DNA of 64,000 nucleotides from Arachis hypogaea (lineage: Eukaryota; Streptophyta; Magnoliopsida; Fabales; Fabaceae). This document shows positions 50,870 through 62,390 of this stretch, piece after piece (position 1 is the stretch's first letter; every line of letters begins with the position of its first letter). The notes below the pieces were generated by a model. That model was not told the DNA's origin. It did not search any database and was given only the letters and a program-made list of their open reading frames with translations. A program made the translations under genes and the position numbers. The stretch lies in contig NC_092050.1 of NCBI RefSeq assembly GCF_003086295.3, forward strand, positions 154,758,699 to 154,822,698, read 5' to 3'.

Positions 50870-53800
50870 TAATTCTTTTTAATATTTTTTTAGCATAGAT
50901 TTTTGGTCAAAGTTCAAATTAAGCATAATAACTGTCACCAAAAAAAAAAAATTAAGCATAATAACTGCTTTGTTTCCATTTGCAAAACAAATAACAAAAG
51001 TAACCATTTATTATGCTAATGCTTTTTTTTTTCTTTGCAAAAACCTTTACAGGAGATATTAAAAATATTAAAAATAATATATTGTTATTAATATATACAT
51101 AAAAATATAAAAATAATACTAGAAAGAAAAATAAAATTGTATTTGTATTTGTAACAACTAAAGGTCCAAAAATTAAAAGCGTATAATATATCAATTATGA
51201 TATTACCTATGACACAACTAATTCGTTCATTTAAATATAGCTTAAAGTAAATATAAATATGTTAATAAAGATTACTTTTCAAACACATATTAAGTATATT
51301 ATAAAATTATGTAATAATTTTATATAATATTTATGTTCCTATAAAAATATAATTGATACGATAAAATAATTATTTAGAATTTAATTTAAATTATAATATT
51401 CTAAGTTTAAATAATACTTTAGGTTTATGTCTTTTGTGACTGTTCGGTTGCGACTAGGGTAAGAAATGGGTCGAGTCGAGTCGTTTTGACATTGACCTAT
51501 GTTAAAAATAGATGATCCAAGTCTAGGCCTATTATCTTTCATAGAATTTTTTTTAGATTCAAGTCTGATGTGTTTAACGTTAACAAGCCCACGAATCTAT
51601 TTAAAAAATCTATTTGATGAATAAAAACTTAAAATAATACACTTAAAAAATATAAATTGACATTAAATTTATTCAAAAATTTATAATTCATAATTTATGA
51701 AGAATAATTCATTTATATATTAATCATTAGTCACATATCATAACTATATTTATAATTCATAAATTTTTTTTAACAAAAATACTATCATCTTAACTAGTTT
51801 TGATTATTGATTTTTTTCTGTTTTATTTTGTGTTTAATATAAATTAAACTAAAAAAATGATTTACAAAAAACATTTTGACGAGATAACCCAACAAATTTT
51901 ATAGACTTTTTTTAAAATTTATGATCTAATTTTTTTTAACTAATAGACTTACTAAAAAATTTAAACCTAACATATTTGATAAAACAAACCAAATCGAATT
52001 AAACTAAAACAGCGAACCCGTCCGTAACCCGGCCCACTTTCACCCCTTATTTCGGGCCCAAAAGTGGAAGAGCATTGACACTAAATTTGGCTTAGAATTC
52101 TTTCATAAATATCTCTTTTCCCTAGTTGATGAAGATTTTGACATCCTAATCCCTTTTGAAAGAGGTGTCATAGAATCTTCTCTTTACTACGAGTACTCTT
52201 TGGTTCTCGAGTAAAAAAAAATTTGGGATCTTTTCGAAAATGCTTATACGATGGTATTCTCTGATTCATCTCTTCATAAAAATTCATTTCGGATGGTTCA
52301 GTTAACAAAGAAGGGAAAAGATTTATTACATATTTTAGTGCTAACCTAGAATATTGCAATGTGAGTTTTGCGGAACTCTAGGGTGTTCTTCGCACCGCGT
52401 TCTTCACTCATCAATGATGTTGCGTTCATCAACAAGAGCTTCTCTGCGCTTCTTTCTGCAGCAATCTCAATCTCAATTTGGTACTCTTTCTCATCCCAAT
52501 CCCTTTCTTGATGCCATCAAGGACAGACCCCATCTCGTAAATTCTATTAGGAATCTCCAGAACCTTGATTCTGCTCTGCATCTGTTTGACAAAATGCTTT
52601 CCATGAACTCTTTGCCATCTGTCAAGGACTTTAACCTTTTGTTTAGCTCTATTGTTAAGATGAAGCATTACACAGCTGCCATTTCCTTAATCAAACACTT
52701 GTTCTCCTTACGACTCAAATCTGATATCATTACGCTCAATATTGTTGTCAACTGTCTGTGCCGTTTGAATCACACTCCCTTTGCCTTCTCTGTCGTGGGG
52801 ATGATGTTCAAAATCGGCTTGGAGCCCGATGTGGTCACATTTAACACCATTGTTAATGGTCTTTGCATTGAAGGCAATGTGGATTATGCTCTTTGGTTTC
52901 TTGACCACATGGATTACTTGGGATATCAACCCGACTCCCACACGTTTGGAGCAATTATAAATGGATTGTGCAAGATGGGCAACACCCCTGCTGCCATTGC
53001 CATTCTAAGGAAGACGGAAACAAGAAACTGCAAACCAAGTTTTGATGTTATGGATTATAACACAATTGTGGATAGTCTTTGCAAGGATGGGCTGGTATCT
53101 GAGGCTTTGAGTCTATTCTCCGAAATGACAACAAAAGGTATACAACCCGATACTATCACTTACAATCGCTTGATTCAAGGACTGTGTACTTTCAGCAGAT
53201 GGCAGGAGGCTGCGTCTTTACTGAGCGAGAGAAAACAAAAGGGAGTTATGCCGGATACGCATACTTTTACTATTTTAATGGATGCTCTTTGTAAAGAGGG
53301 AAAGATTTCGAGTGCTAGAGCCATACTTGGTCAAATGGTTCGAATGGGAGAGGAGCCTACTGTTGTCACCTATAACTCAATGATTGCTGGTTATTGTTTC
53401 CAAAATCAAATGGAGGAAGCCATGAAAGTATTTGATTTGATGGTTCACAAGGGATGCGTACCAAACGTCTGCACTTATACTTCATTAATCCATGGTTGGT
53501 GCAAGATGAAACGGATTAATAAGGCTATTTATCTCTTGGGTGAAATGATCAATAAAGGTTTAAATCTGGATGTTGTGACTTGGAATACTCTTATCTATGG
53601 ATTTTGCAAAGCGGGTAAACCGTTAGCTGCTAAAGAATTGTTTTTTACAATGCACAAATTTGGTCAATATCCTAATCTATCAAGCTGTGCCATTATATTG
53701 GATGGCCTATTCAAATGTCATTTGTTTTCTGATGCAATATCATTATTTAGAGAAATGGAGAAGAGTAATTTGGATCTTAATATTGAAACTTACAGTGTGG

Positions 53801-54340
53801 TGCTCCGTGAGATGTGCCATGCTGGAAAACTAAATGATGCACGAGAACTCTTCTCTTGTCTGCCAGCAAAAGGCTTGAAACCTGATCTATATACTTATAC
53901 AATAATGATCCAAGGTCTATGTGGGGAAGGACTTCTGATTGATGCTGAAGAAATGCTGATGAATATGGAAGAGCATGGCTGCTTGCCAGATAGCTGCACA
54001 TATAACGTCTTCATCCAAGGATTACTACGACGAAATGCTGTTCTGAAGTCAATTAAATATTTTCAGATTATGAAAGACAAAGGTTTTGCAGCACATGCTA
54101 CAACCATGGAATTGCTTGTAGACTACCTCTCTACGCACAAAGGAGAGAATGCTTTTCAAGAATTTGTGCAGAAAATTGTTTGAATATATCAATATAACCT
54201 CTTAGTTCTTTATTTGAATCGAGGATTTGATGTTTGTGCAGAAACTGATACTTCCATGCTGCTTTTTGTTTTCAAATTGGCCACAGATCAAAATTTTCCT
54301 TCTTGAGAAGGTTATGCATTACGTTACTCTAATCATATGT
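50870..54340 (+). repeat. Duplication module C (intergenic block plus PPR gene)
   Basis: The upstream part (50,880-52,060) matches 59,000-60,120 and, more weakly, 3590-3850 and 15,480-15,760 in modules A and B (shared AATTGATACGATAAAATAATTATTTAGAATTT-like segment). The downstream part from 52,070 matches the PPR gene surroundings in A and B. Confidence 0.8.
52414..54183 (+). CDS. RFL-type P-class pentatricopeptide repeat protein, copy C (589 aa)
   Basis: Third intact, intronless copy. It starts with the same MMLRSSTRASLRFF presequence, has two extra residues (SQ) and lacks an 11-residue segment before DAIKD that A and B have. It then carries the same array of about 14 full PPR motifs and a short last one, with no further domain. 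It is the most diverged of the three in the RNA-reading residues (repeats 1, 2, 7, 8, 10 and 14 among others). An in-frame ATG at 52,354 would add 20 residues, as in copy A. Predicted role: mitochondrial RNA binding of the restorer-like kind. No disabling change is seen. Confidence 0.92.
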   Translation: MMLRSSTRASLRFFLQQSQSQFGTLSHPNPFLDAIKDRPHLVNSIRNLQNLDSALHLFDKMLSMNSLPSVKDFNLLFSSIVKMKHYTAAISLIKHLFSLRLKSDIITLNIVVNCLCRLNHTPFAFSVVGMMFKIGLEPDVVTFNTIVNGLCIEGNVDYALWFLDHMDYLGYQPDSHTFGAIINGLCKMGNTPAAIAILRKTETRNCKPSFDVMDYNTIVDSLCKDGLVSEALSLFSEMTTKGIQPDTITYNRLIQGLCTFSRWQEAASLLSERKQKGVMPDTHTFTILMDALCKEGKISSARAILGQMVRMGEEPTVVTYNSMIAGYCFQNQMEEAMKVFDLMVHKGCVPNVCTYTSLIHGWCKMKRINKAIYLLGEMINKGLNLDVVTWNTLIYGFCKAGKPLAAKELFFTMHKFGQYPNLSSCAIILDGLFKCHLFSDAISLFREMEKSNLDLNIETYSVVLREMCHAGKLNDARELFSCLPAKGLKPDLYTYTIMIQGLCGEGLLIDAEEMLMNMEEHGCLPDSCTYNVFIQGLLRRNAVLKSIKYFQIMKDKGFAAHATTMELLVDYLSTHKGENAFQEFVQKIV

Positions 54341-54722
54341 TTAGTTATAAACTTCATTCATATGGAATTTTACGGAACAAGGTAAAATTTTATGATATAA
54401 GAATATTTATATTTAATATAGTATTTATTAATATATTTTTAAATTTAGATTAAATAATTCTATTAAAAGATATTATATTAAATAATTTAAAATTACTTTA
54501 TAATTTAACATATATTATTTTCATTTAATTTTTTCATTTAAAAACATTAAAAACCAAAACCGTAGAAAATATTACAAGAAAATAAATATGTATTTTACAA
54601 GGAGTAAAAACTTATTTAAACTGTTAAAAATTTCGTTATTTAAGTTAAGGCTAATAATAGGGCATTTTGATTCATTTTTAACCAAAAAATTCCTAATAAG
54701 TTTCGGTATCCTCAAATTTTAT

Positions 54723-54817
54723 TTATTTATTTATTTATTACTAAAGATAGGAGATTCGAACTCGAAACCTCTTAATTGAGTATGGAAAAATTATGCCATT
54801 TGAACTATAACTTTTTG
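54723..54817 (-). mobile_element. SINE-like element, about 95 bp
   Basis: On the minus strand: an A-box-like TAGTTCAAATGG (54,807-54,796), a B-box-like GTTCGAATC (about 54,762-54,752) and a tail of TAAATAAATAAATAA. The spacing of about 35 bases between boxes suits a tRNA-derived polymerase III promoter. Block D has the uninterrupted site (CAAATTTTATGCAGATAAACC near 46,545), so it is an insertion. Confidence 0.65.
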
Positions 54818-55211
54818 GCAGATAAACCTTTTAAAATTTTTATATTATATGTTAAATTTTGATGGTCAAATTATATAATTCGATCAAAGTCCCAAAATCA
54901 AAAGTTGCATCGGTTTGGTCAACCAGACATCAAACTACCAATTTTAAAGTGATGAACAAGGAAATTATCAAATTTATAAGTAGCTATAATTTTTGTTTCA
55001 ATATTTATTTATAAATCCAGAGAATTAAAGTGTTAGGCTTGACTATTCAATTGCTAGAAAAAGTAATTCGACCCCAACTTCTAATAAGGTTGGTGGTGCA
55101 TAAAGTTTACAAATGTTAGAATCAATTTATATATAATTGGGGATTAGCCATAAACCTTCATATAGTATTAATTTTATTGTCGCTGAAAACGATTTGTTGC
55201 AAATATTTTTT

Positions 55212-55458
55212 GAGAAAAAGATAAATAAGTCCCTAACTTTTTGTCCTGCAGACATTTTTGTCCCTGACCATTGAAAAATACTTTTAAGTCCCTAACCTTC
55301 ACAAAACTTGGACGGATCAGTCCCTCCATCCAAATGCCTCCATCAGGGACTGATCCGTCCAAATTTTGTGAAGGTCGGAGACTTAAAAGTATTTTTCAAT
55401 GGTCAGGGACGAAAATGTCCGCGAGTCAAAAGGTTAGGGATCTATTTGTCCTTTTCTC
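55212..55458. mobile_element. Palindromic MITE, 247 bp
   Basis: Nearly perfect palindrome: GAGAAAAAGATAAATAAGTC at the left and, reversed, GAGAAAAGGACAAATAGATC at the right, both with GTCCCTGACCATTGAAAAAT and GGACGGATCAGTCCCT inward. Flanked by TATTTTTT on both sides (8 bp, possibly 9 with one slip in the T run). Absent from block D (46,937). The GAG ends resemble those of the other Mutator-type elements in this window. Confidence 0.85.
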
Positions 55459-55683
55459 TATTTTTTTATTTCACATTGTGTCCGAATCTGTCACGAAACC
55501 TTTAGCTTCTAGAAATTGGTCAAAAATATGAAATGCATGTATTTCAACCAAAACCAAATATATATAATAAAAATGTATCTTAGATAAGTTCAAGCTCAAT
55601 GTATAATAGACATGATATTCTAGATGTTGATGGCTTCGTCTTCTATATTGAGTGGGAATAACTATATACTATAATATATTTTG

Positions 55684-55802
55684 TTAATCCATGGGAGGTG
55701 CAAGATCAAAAGGATTAATAAGGCTATTTATATCTTGGATGAAATGATCAACAAAGGATTAAATCAAAAGGAGATCATGCTTTTCAAGAGAAAATTGTTT
55801 GA
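55684..55802 (+). pseudogene. PPR gene relic E
   Basis: Same structure as relic D: repeat 9 sequence (TTAATCCATGGGAGGTGCAA...) joined to the gene's last codons, with the same breakpoint (ATTAAATCAAAAGGAGAT) and the same ~10-base loss before AGAAAATTGTTTGA. D and E therefore descend from one deleted gene copy. Not functional. Confidence 0.85.
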
Positions 55803-55992
55803 ATATAACTTCTTAGTTCATTATTTGAATTGAGGAAATGATGTTCTAGTGTAGAAACTGATACTTCTATGTTGCTTTTTTGTTTTTCAAATTAGCCACA
55901 GCAAAGCAAGAATCTCATTCTTGAGAAGGTTATGCATTGTGTTATGCCAGTCATCTATTTCGTTTTAATTAAGCTTTATCCATGTGGGTTAT

Positions 55993-56749
55993 GATAGGAT
56001 TAGTATTGGGCTAATCCAATTAGAGAATTATACTATAAATAAGAGTATGATGTAATAATGTGAAATATCCATGATATAATAAGAAATTCTATTTTTTCTC
56101 TTTGATCTTAATTTTAGGGACTCTTATATATTCTTTCTCAATATCTCTAATTCTCTCTATTCTTGATACAAATTCGTATCAAATGGTGTTTTTATTGAAC
56201 ACCTTGCCAAATTTCTATCGTGATTCACCAAACTCAACTTGGGATCAGATTCAAACTAATTTACAATGTTTGAATTCAAATTATCAAAAACGGACACAGT
56301 TACTTGAAGATATTAAAGTAACTTGTGCCAAAATTTGTGCAACCTTGACCGATAATTAACAAATCCAACAGCAACCAATCTCTAGATTCAAGCCAAATCA
56401 AGACTAAATTCATGAGGAGACAATCTAAATCCAAACATTCATGCCATTTTAGAGGCAGATTTTTAACTATTTAACAACAATTCACCAAATCTCCAAGCAG
56501 AAAAGTTATTAATCACATATCTACAATTACAAAATCTGAATTCTGAATATGAAGATACAACATTCGAGAATGTAGAAACAAGAATTCCAGAGTTCAACAA
56601 CAATGCAAAACAAGCAGAGGAGCCAGCAAAATTAGATTTCAATTTTGAATTTCTATTGGAAGAATCAACAGAACTTACACTTAAAGTAGAATGTCAACCA
56701 ATAGAATACATATTTGAAAACTCAATTCCAGGGATTCCAATCACAGCAA
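55993..56749 (+). mobile_element. LTR-retroelement-derived insertion, 757 bp
   Basis: Flanked by GTTAT on both sides (55,988-55,992 and 56,750-56,754), the 5-bp duplication typical of LTR elements; block D lacks it (47,444). The first ~180 bases look like an LTR (TGATAGGATTAG..., a TATAAATAAG, ATTCTTGATACA) followed by TCGTATCAAATGG, near the Met-tRNA primer motif TGGTATCA. An 85-codon frame (56,102-56,359) has a gag-like WDQIQTNLQCLNSNYQKR phrase. No 3' LTR was paired, so it is a truncated or non-autonomous copy. Confidence 0.55.
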
Positions 56750-57560
56750 GTTATGGAGCAAGATAAAATCTATGATATAAAAATGAGTTTAATTTTAATG
56801 CAATGTAAAATATTTTATACCGTCATCTAATTATATCTATTTTTTTATTACTATTATTTTTATAGTTAATAAAAAAAGATGTGATATTATATAATTGAAT
56901 ACACGTGTAAAATTATTTTACAATAATAAAATATCAAATTTAATTCACATGGATAGAGTATTTTTTTTTTTTTGGTGACCATGGATAGAGTATTTGTATA
57001 TAATATAGTATTTATTAATATATTTTTAAATTAAACTAAATAATTCTATTAAAAATATTATATTAAATAATTTAAAATTGCTTTATCTTTTAACACAAGG
57101 GACTGAAGGGAATATTCTCAGTTATATTGTATTTTTTTTGCGTCGAGTAAATTTTAAATCTAGTTTTTAATATTTCTTAAACAGATTTTTGGCCAAATTT
57201 AATTAGGCATAATAAGTACTTTGTTTTCATTTGTAAAGCAAAGGTAACCGCTAAGAATACATTTTTTTCGCAAGAGCTTTTCAGGAGATAGCTAGATTTT
57301 ATTGACATTTGTTATTTATATATGCAAAAAAAAAAAATTAAAAATAATATGAACGCAATTAGAAGAAAAATAGAATTGTATTTATATTTGTAACAAACTA
57401 ACAACTAAAGATTCAAAAATTAAAAGAGTATAATATATCAACTATGATAGCAGAAGAACTGATTTGTTGATTCAAATATAGTTCAAAGTAAATAAAATGT
57501 GTTAACATTAATTAACAATGATTACTTTAAAAAAGGAATACACAATTTTTGAATTTCAAA

Positions 57561-58069
57561 ACCAAACATTTACTAAAAGAAGAATATTATTATAAAGACA
57601 TTTTCACATGAAAATTACATTGCAAATCGTTAGATAATTCAATTAAATATATTCAATTAAATATATTAAATTATTTAAAAGAAAAATTATTAAATAAAAA
57701 AAATCATCCAGCAGTGGATCCTGATTGCCCTTTACTAAATGACTACAAAATTGTATGACAAGAAACAAAATTGGCACAATAAAAAATTTATTTAAAATTG
57801 TATCTTTCGTCTAATTCTACACTTAAATAGTAGCAGTTCATCTTGTTCTCTTTCAGCCTTAATACTAATACTTCATGAATGAAACTTATCATGCCATCTT
57901 CATTACGCAATATAATAGCAAAATGTTCTAAACGAAATATAACTTTATAGATTGATATTTTAGTGTAAAAACTGATATTTTCATGCTGCTTTTTGTTTTC
58001 AAATTGGCCACAGCAAATGTATTATTCTAGTTATCTAATTAGTTTTAAGCTTCATTCATGTGGATTTTT
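57561..58069. other. AT-rich spacer with a PPR 3'-flank fragment
   Basis: Around 57,960-58,065 it contains AAACTGATATTTTCATGCTG and TTCAAATTGGCCACAGCA, the sequence found after the stop codon of the PPR genes; no PPR coding sequence is present before it. Nothing else recognised. Confidence 0.6.
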
Positions 58070-58790
58070 AAAAAATATTTTTGTTTTGAAAACAAAAGAG
58101 CTCGACACAACAAACTGGAGCAATACAGACAGTCGTCCAAACAAAAACACTTCAAGGAAGAAAGACAATCACAAAGAAGAAGCTCCTATGTCATTTCCGA
58201 CAAAACCATCAATAACATTAGAGATGCACACCTCTCCACTCATGGTAGCTAAGCACAGTCATGTTGATGATTTCTTCAACATCTTTGCTTTTATCTTGAA
58301 TTCAACCAAATGTTTCATATGATCGCTTTAATGAATGTTTTCGGCCCTCTTTTCTACGCGGCTCTTCTGTCCAACTTAGAAAGTGAGCCTTCATCGAACC
58401 CGGAGCCGACCATAGACGGCCACTCACAGATATCCACGCACACCACACCTGCCAGGCAAAATCACAACCCAAAAACAAATGATAGACCTACTTAACATCC
58501 TTGTTACATAAAACACAACTCTTATTCTCCTGACTAATAATCCCTAGCCGACTTAGCATTTCCTTAGTATTCACCTTCCCTATCAAGACAAACCAAGCAA
58601 ACGGCTCTACTATAAGTGGAACGAGACCTTTTCAGATAGTCTTAATAAAGCTGTAACTGGTTACATCCTCTGAAAGTTGTGCCTCCTGCTGCACAAAAGA
58701 GTTAGTCGAGAAAACATCTAGTCTATCATATTTTTACACTACTCTATCCTCTCTATTAATAGCTAGCCTCACAGGTCTCAAAGTCTCATG
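58070..58790 (-). mobile_element. LINE 3' fragment (zinc-binding RT region)
   Basis: On the minus strand from 58,790: WKGLVPLIVEPFAWFVLIGK, VNTKEMLSRLGII, SCVLCNKDV-stop-VYHLFLGCDFAWQVWCAW, the CxxC...H...C zinc-binding region that ends plant LINE ORF2, then WDEV-like tail sequence. One in-frame stop in the zinc motif. Reverse transcriptase and endonuclease are missing. Confidence 0.75.
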
Positions 58791-60223
58791 TAATTGATTC
58801 AAATGTTTCAATTGATTTAAAAAATATTTGTATATAATATAATATTTATTAATATATTTTTAAAATTAGATCAAATAATTTAAAATTATTTTATATTTTA
58901 ACAAAAAAGAGTATTTTATCTTAAAAAAAAAGACACACAAACACAAAAGAGTGAGTATTATCATTGACATTATATGTTTTTGTGTTTTTCAAGTTTTAAT
59001 CTAATTTTTAATATTTTTTTAACATAGATTTTTGGTCAAATTCAAATTAGGCATAATAACTGTTTTGTTTTCATTTGTAAAACAAATAACAGATGTAACC
59101 ACTTATTATGCTAATGTTGTTTTGTAGTTTTTCTTTTAATTGCAATGTACATTTTCTTTGCAAAAGAACTTTACAGGAAATATTAAAAATATTAAAATAA
59201 TATATTGTTGTTCATATATACATAAAAATATAAGAATAATACTAGAAAGAGAAATAAAATTGTATTTGTATTTATAACAACTAAAGATTCAAAAATTAAA
59301 AGAGTATAATATATATTTATATTCCATAGTATCACACAATTAATTCGTTCATTTAAATATAATTTAAAATAAATATAAATATGTTAATAAAGATTACTTT
59401 TCAAACACATATTAAGTATATTATAAAATTATGTAATGATTTCATAATCTTTATGTTCCTATAAAAATATAATTGATACGATAAAATAATTATTTAGAAT
59501 TTAATTTAAATGATAATATTTTAGATTTAAATAATACTTTTAGTTCATGTCTATTGTTTTTCATGACTGTCCGATTGTGATTAGGGTTAGAAATTGGTCG
59601 AACCGAATCAAATTTTAATTTTAACGAATCTGGCCCAAACCTAGATCTATTATTTCTCATAGTTTTTTTCTCAGGCTTGAGTCTGGCTTGTTTAACGCCG
59701 ACAAGCCCACAAATTTATTTGAAAAGCCTATTTTATGAATTAAAACTCAAAACAATACACTTAAAAAATATAAATTGACATTAAATACATTCTAAAATTT
59801 ATAATTCATAATTTGTAAAGAATAATTTATTTATATATTAATCATTAGTCACATATCATAACCATATTTACAATTCATAAATTTTTTCTTTTAACAAAAA
59901 AACTACAACCTTAACTAGTCTTGATTATTGATTTTTTTTTTGTTTTATTTTGTGTTTAATATAAGTGAAACTAAAAAAAAATTACAAAAAATATTTTGAC
60001 GAGTCGACCTAATGAGTATCGCAGATTTTTTTAAAGCTTATGACCAAATATTTTTTAACTAATAGACTTTTTAAAAAATTTAAAATTAACCTATTTAATA
60101 AAATAAATCGAACCAAACCAAATCAAATCAAACCTAAAATGGAATTTTTTTTTCAGAAATAAAATAAAAAAATTTATATTTTCCCGAACACTGTTTTTGA
60201 ACTTTAATTCTCTAAATACGATT
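58791..60223. repeat. Duplicated block F (upstream part of a PPR module)
   Basis: Collinear with 50,880-52,060 upstream of PPR copy C (TAACATAGATTTTTGGTCAAA; AATTGATACGATAAAATAATT). The place where the PPR gene would follow is not reached: the Ty3/gypsy element starts at 60,224. A further PPR copy could lie beyond that element, outside the window. Confidence 0.7.
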
Positions 60224-60626
60224 TGTTATGACCTGGCCCAAACCCTCCACGGGTCGGCCCGACCCGGACGATCAAGGGTGAGGCGCCCCACAACCGACCC
60301 GGACATGCGTCCCAGACAGCTCACTTACAGCTGTGGGAGAATGTCTCGGAAAAAGTGGGCCTGTCCTTGTAGGGCCCACCTCTGACACAGTATATAAGGG
60401 GAAAATTTTACCCTTCCTCCAAGGTACGTTACACATCACTCTCCCCCCTTTTTGCCTGCACATTACTCACTAGAGCGTCGGAGTGTCTTTGCAGGTGACA
60501 CCCCCCCTCTCTACAAGAAGTGCTCGAGACCCCGCCTACACCAGATCGGCAGTTCACGACGAGGCGAGACCCCCATTACCAACCAGTATACCAACCCGAT
60601 CCGTCCGGTACCCAACCTACCGAACA
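60224..60626 (+). repeat. 5' LTR of a Ty3/gypsy retrotransposon
   Basis: Begins TGTTATGACC and ends CGAACA (TG...CA), just before the primer binding site. A TATATAAGG promoter box lies at 60,391. GC-rich, unlike the sequence before it. The 3' LTR is beyond the window, so identity and age cannot be judged. Confidence 0.75.
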
Positions 60627-60627
60627 T

Positions 60628-60637
60628 TGGCGCCGTC
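60628..60637 (+). promoter_or_regulatory. Primer binding site (Asp-tRNA type)
   Basis: TGGCGCCGTC follows the LTR end by one base. The first nine bases match the sequence complementary to the 3' end of plant Asp-tRNA (TGGCGCCGTT), a common primer of Ty3/gypsy elements. Confidence 0.7.
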
Positions 60638-60653
60638 TGTGGGGACCTCGTCC

Positions 60654-62390
60654 ATGGACTTCGTGCTAGTCCAAACTGGGACAGGCTGCGAGCCCGAGCC
60701 CGGAGGGGATGCCGCCGCGACAGAAACCCGGCAACATCCAAGGTCACCTCCGAGGAACGCAACACAGTCTCACGAGAGACGCCCCTTCGGGGGGACTGGC
60801 GACAACCTCGCCAGAATAATGCAAAAGCTGCGCCATAGAATGCAAGACTTGGAACGCCGGCTAGCAGATAGGGAACACGGCCAACATACCCCAGAGCAAA
60901 GTCACTCCCGCTCTCATTCTAGGAGCCACTCCAGACGCACGCCTAGCCCCCTAGCTGAGTCCGAAAGCGCTGGGGAGAGAGGGCGCGCGAGAAGACGTCA
61001 TGACCCTGTCATTTACGCCAGACATGAGAGTCGGCGCACCACGAACCGCGTGGCCGAGGACACCCGTCGGGAGAACGACGAGGGAAGAACGACGGGAACA
61101 CGGGGACCTGTAATAATGGGAGCTACCCCATTCCATCGTTCCATACTCGAGGTCCGGCTGCCAAAACACTTTGACAAGCTAACGGACATGAGGTACGATG
61201 GAACGCAAGACCCGCTGGAACACCTCACGGCCTTTGAGGCCAGGATGAACCTAGAAGGAGTAGGAGACGAGGTAAGGTGCCGCGCCTTCCCGGTCACTTT
61301 GGCGGGACCCGCAATACGGTGGTTCAATAACCTCCCGCAGGGCTCAGTGACCGGTTTCGCAGACATCAGCCATGCCTTTTTAGCCCAATTCATGACCAGG
61401 ATCGCCAAAGCAAAGCACCCAATCAATCTGCTGGGGGTGACTCAGAGACCCGGCGAGACGACCAGGAATTACCTGGTTCGGTTCAATAATGAATGCTTGG
61501 AGATTGACAGACTGACGGACTCAGTAGCAAGTTTGTGCCTGACAAACGGACTCCTGAACGAGGACTTCAGAAAGCACCTTACCACGAAACCAGTCTGGAC
61601 AATGCAGGAGATCCAGTATGTAGCGAGAGAGTACATCAATGACGAAGAAGTCAGCCGGGTCGTGGCTGCCAACAAACGGCAGCCCCCTCACAACCAAACC
61701 CGACATCAGGAGAGTGGTGAAAGACCAAGGGAACACGCCAAAGACGGCGGTGCAAACAAGATGCCAAGGCCATTCCCCCGAGTCGGGAAGTTCACAAACT
61801 ACACCCCCCTCACGGCACCGATCATGGAGGTCTACCAACAGATAGCCGAGAAGGGAATACTATCGAAGCCACGACCTCTGAAGGACCGAACAGGGGGAAA
61901 CAAAAGCCTTTACTGTGAATATCACAAGGGACACGGGCACAAGACCCAAGACTGTTTCGACCTAAAGGATGCACTGGAGCAAGCAATAAGGGACGGGAAG
62001 TTCGCCGAATTCTCCCACCTCATAAGAGAGCCGAGGAGACGAAATCGCGACAGAGAGGATGAGGACAGGTCCCGGGCGACAAAGCAACGTCAAGAACCGG
62101 AAGGAGACGACCACGGTCTCACGGTGGTGAACGTGGTAACGGCGAGGAATTCGGCCCCGAGGTCGAAATCGGCACAGAAGAAAGACGCCAAAGTCCGGCC
62201 GTCTCCTCTTCATCTACAAGAAGTTCCCGGAGGCTCCCGTCCATCTCCTTTGGTCCCGAGGACCAATGGTTTGACGAGGTACCGGAGAGTCCCCCATGGT
62301 CATCACGGCCAGGGTCGGAACCGGCCTCGTCAAACGGATCCTCGTCGATACAGGGGCGGATTCGAACATCATGTTCCGCAACGTATTTGA
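60654..62390 (+). CDS. Ty3/gypsy gag polyprotein, 578 aa
   Basis: Retrotransposon capsid protein. I take the ATG at 60,654, 17 bases after the primer site; the open frame also runs back into the LTR but that part is not expected to be coding. An Arg/Ser/His-rich N-terminus (SHSRSHSRSHSRR), the retrotrans_gag domain (YDGTQDPLEHLTAFEARM; FPVTLAGPAIRWFNNLP; FLAQFMTRI; RPGETTRNYLVRFNNE) and a C-x2-H-x4-H-x4-C knuckle (CEYHKGHGHKTQDC). The last ~65 codons (after about 62,190) look out of frame compared with the usual gag-pol join, so the end is damaged. Confidence 0.85.
   Translation: MDFVLVQTGTGCEPEPGGDAAATETRQHPRSPPRNATQSHERRPFGGTGDNLARIMQKLRHRMQDLERRLADREHGQHTPEQSHSRSHSRSHSRRTPSPLAESESAGERGRARRRHDPVIYARHESRRTTNRVAEDTRRENDEGRTTGTRGPVIMGATPFHRSILEVRLPKHFDKLTDMRYDGTQDPLEHLTAFEARMNLEGVGDEVRCRAFPVTLAGPAIRWFNNLPQGSVTGFADISHAFLAQFMTRIAKAKHPINLLGVTQRPGETTRNYLVRFNNECLEIDRLTDSVASLCLTNGLLNEDFRKHLTTKPVWTMQEIQYVAREYINDEEVSRVVAANKRQPPHNQTRHQESGERPREHAKDGGANKMPRPFPRVGKFTNYTPLTAPIMEVYQQIAEKGILSKPRPLKDRTGGNKSLYCEYHKGHGHKTQDCFDLKDALEQAIRDGKFAEFSHLIREPRRRNRDREDEDRSRATKQRQEPEGDDHGLTVVNVVTARNSAPRSKSAQKKDAKVRPSPLHLQEVPGGSRPSPLVPRTNGLTRYRRVPHGHHGQGRNRPRQTDPRRYRGGFEHHVPQRI

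Larger units (their letters stand above)
54341..57560. repeat. Duplicated block E (PPR-derived intergenic)
   Basis: Collinear with block D from about 54,535. It contains PPR relic E and three insertions that D lacks: a SINE-like element, a palindromic MITE and a 757-bp segment with 5-bp target duplication. The AT-rich sequence between them has no gene. Confidence 0.75.

Noticed and set aside
54752..54807. SINE promoter boxes considered as a tRNA gene
   Set aside because: A- and B-box-like words are present but the sequence does not fold into a full cloverleaf and ends in a TAAATAAATAA tail.
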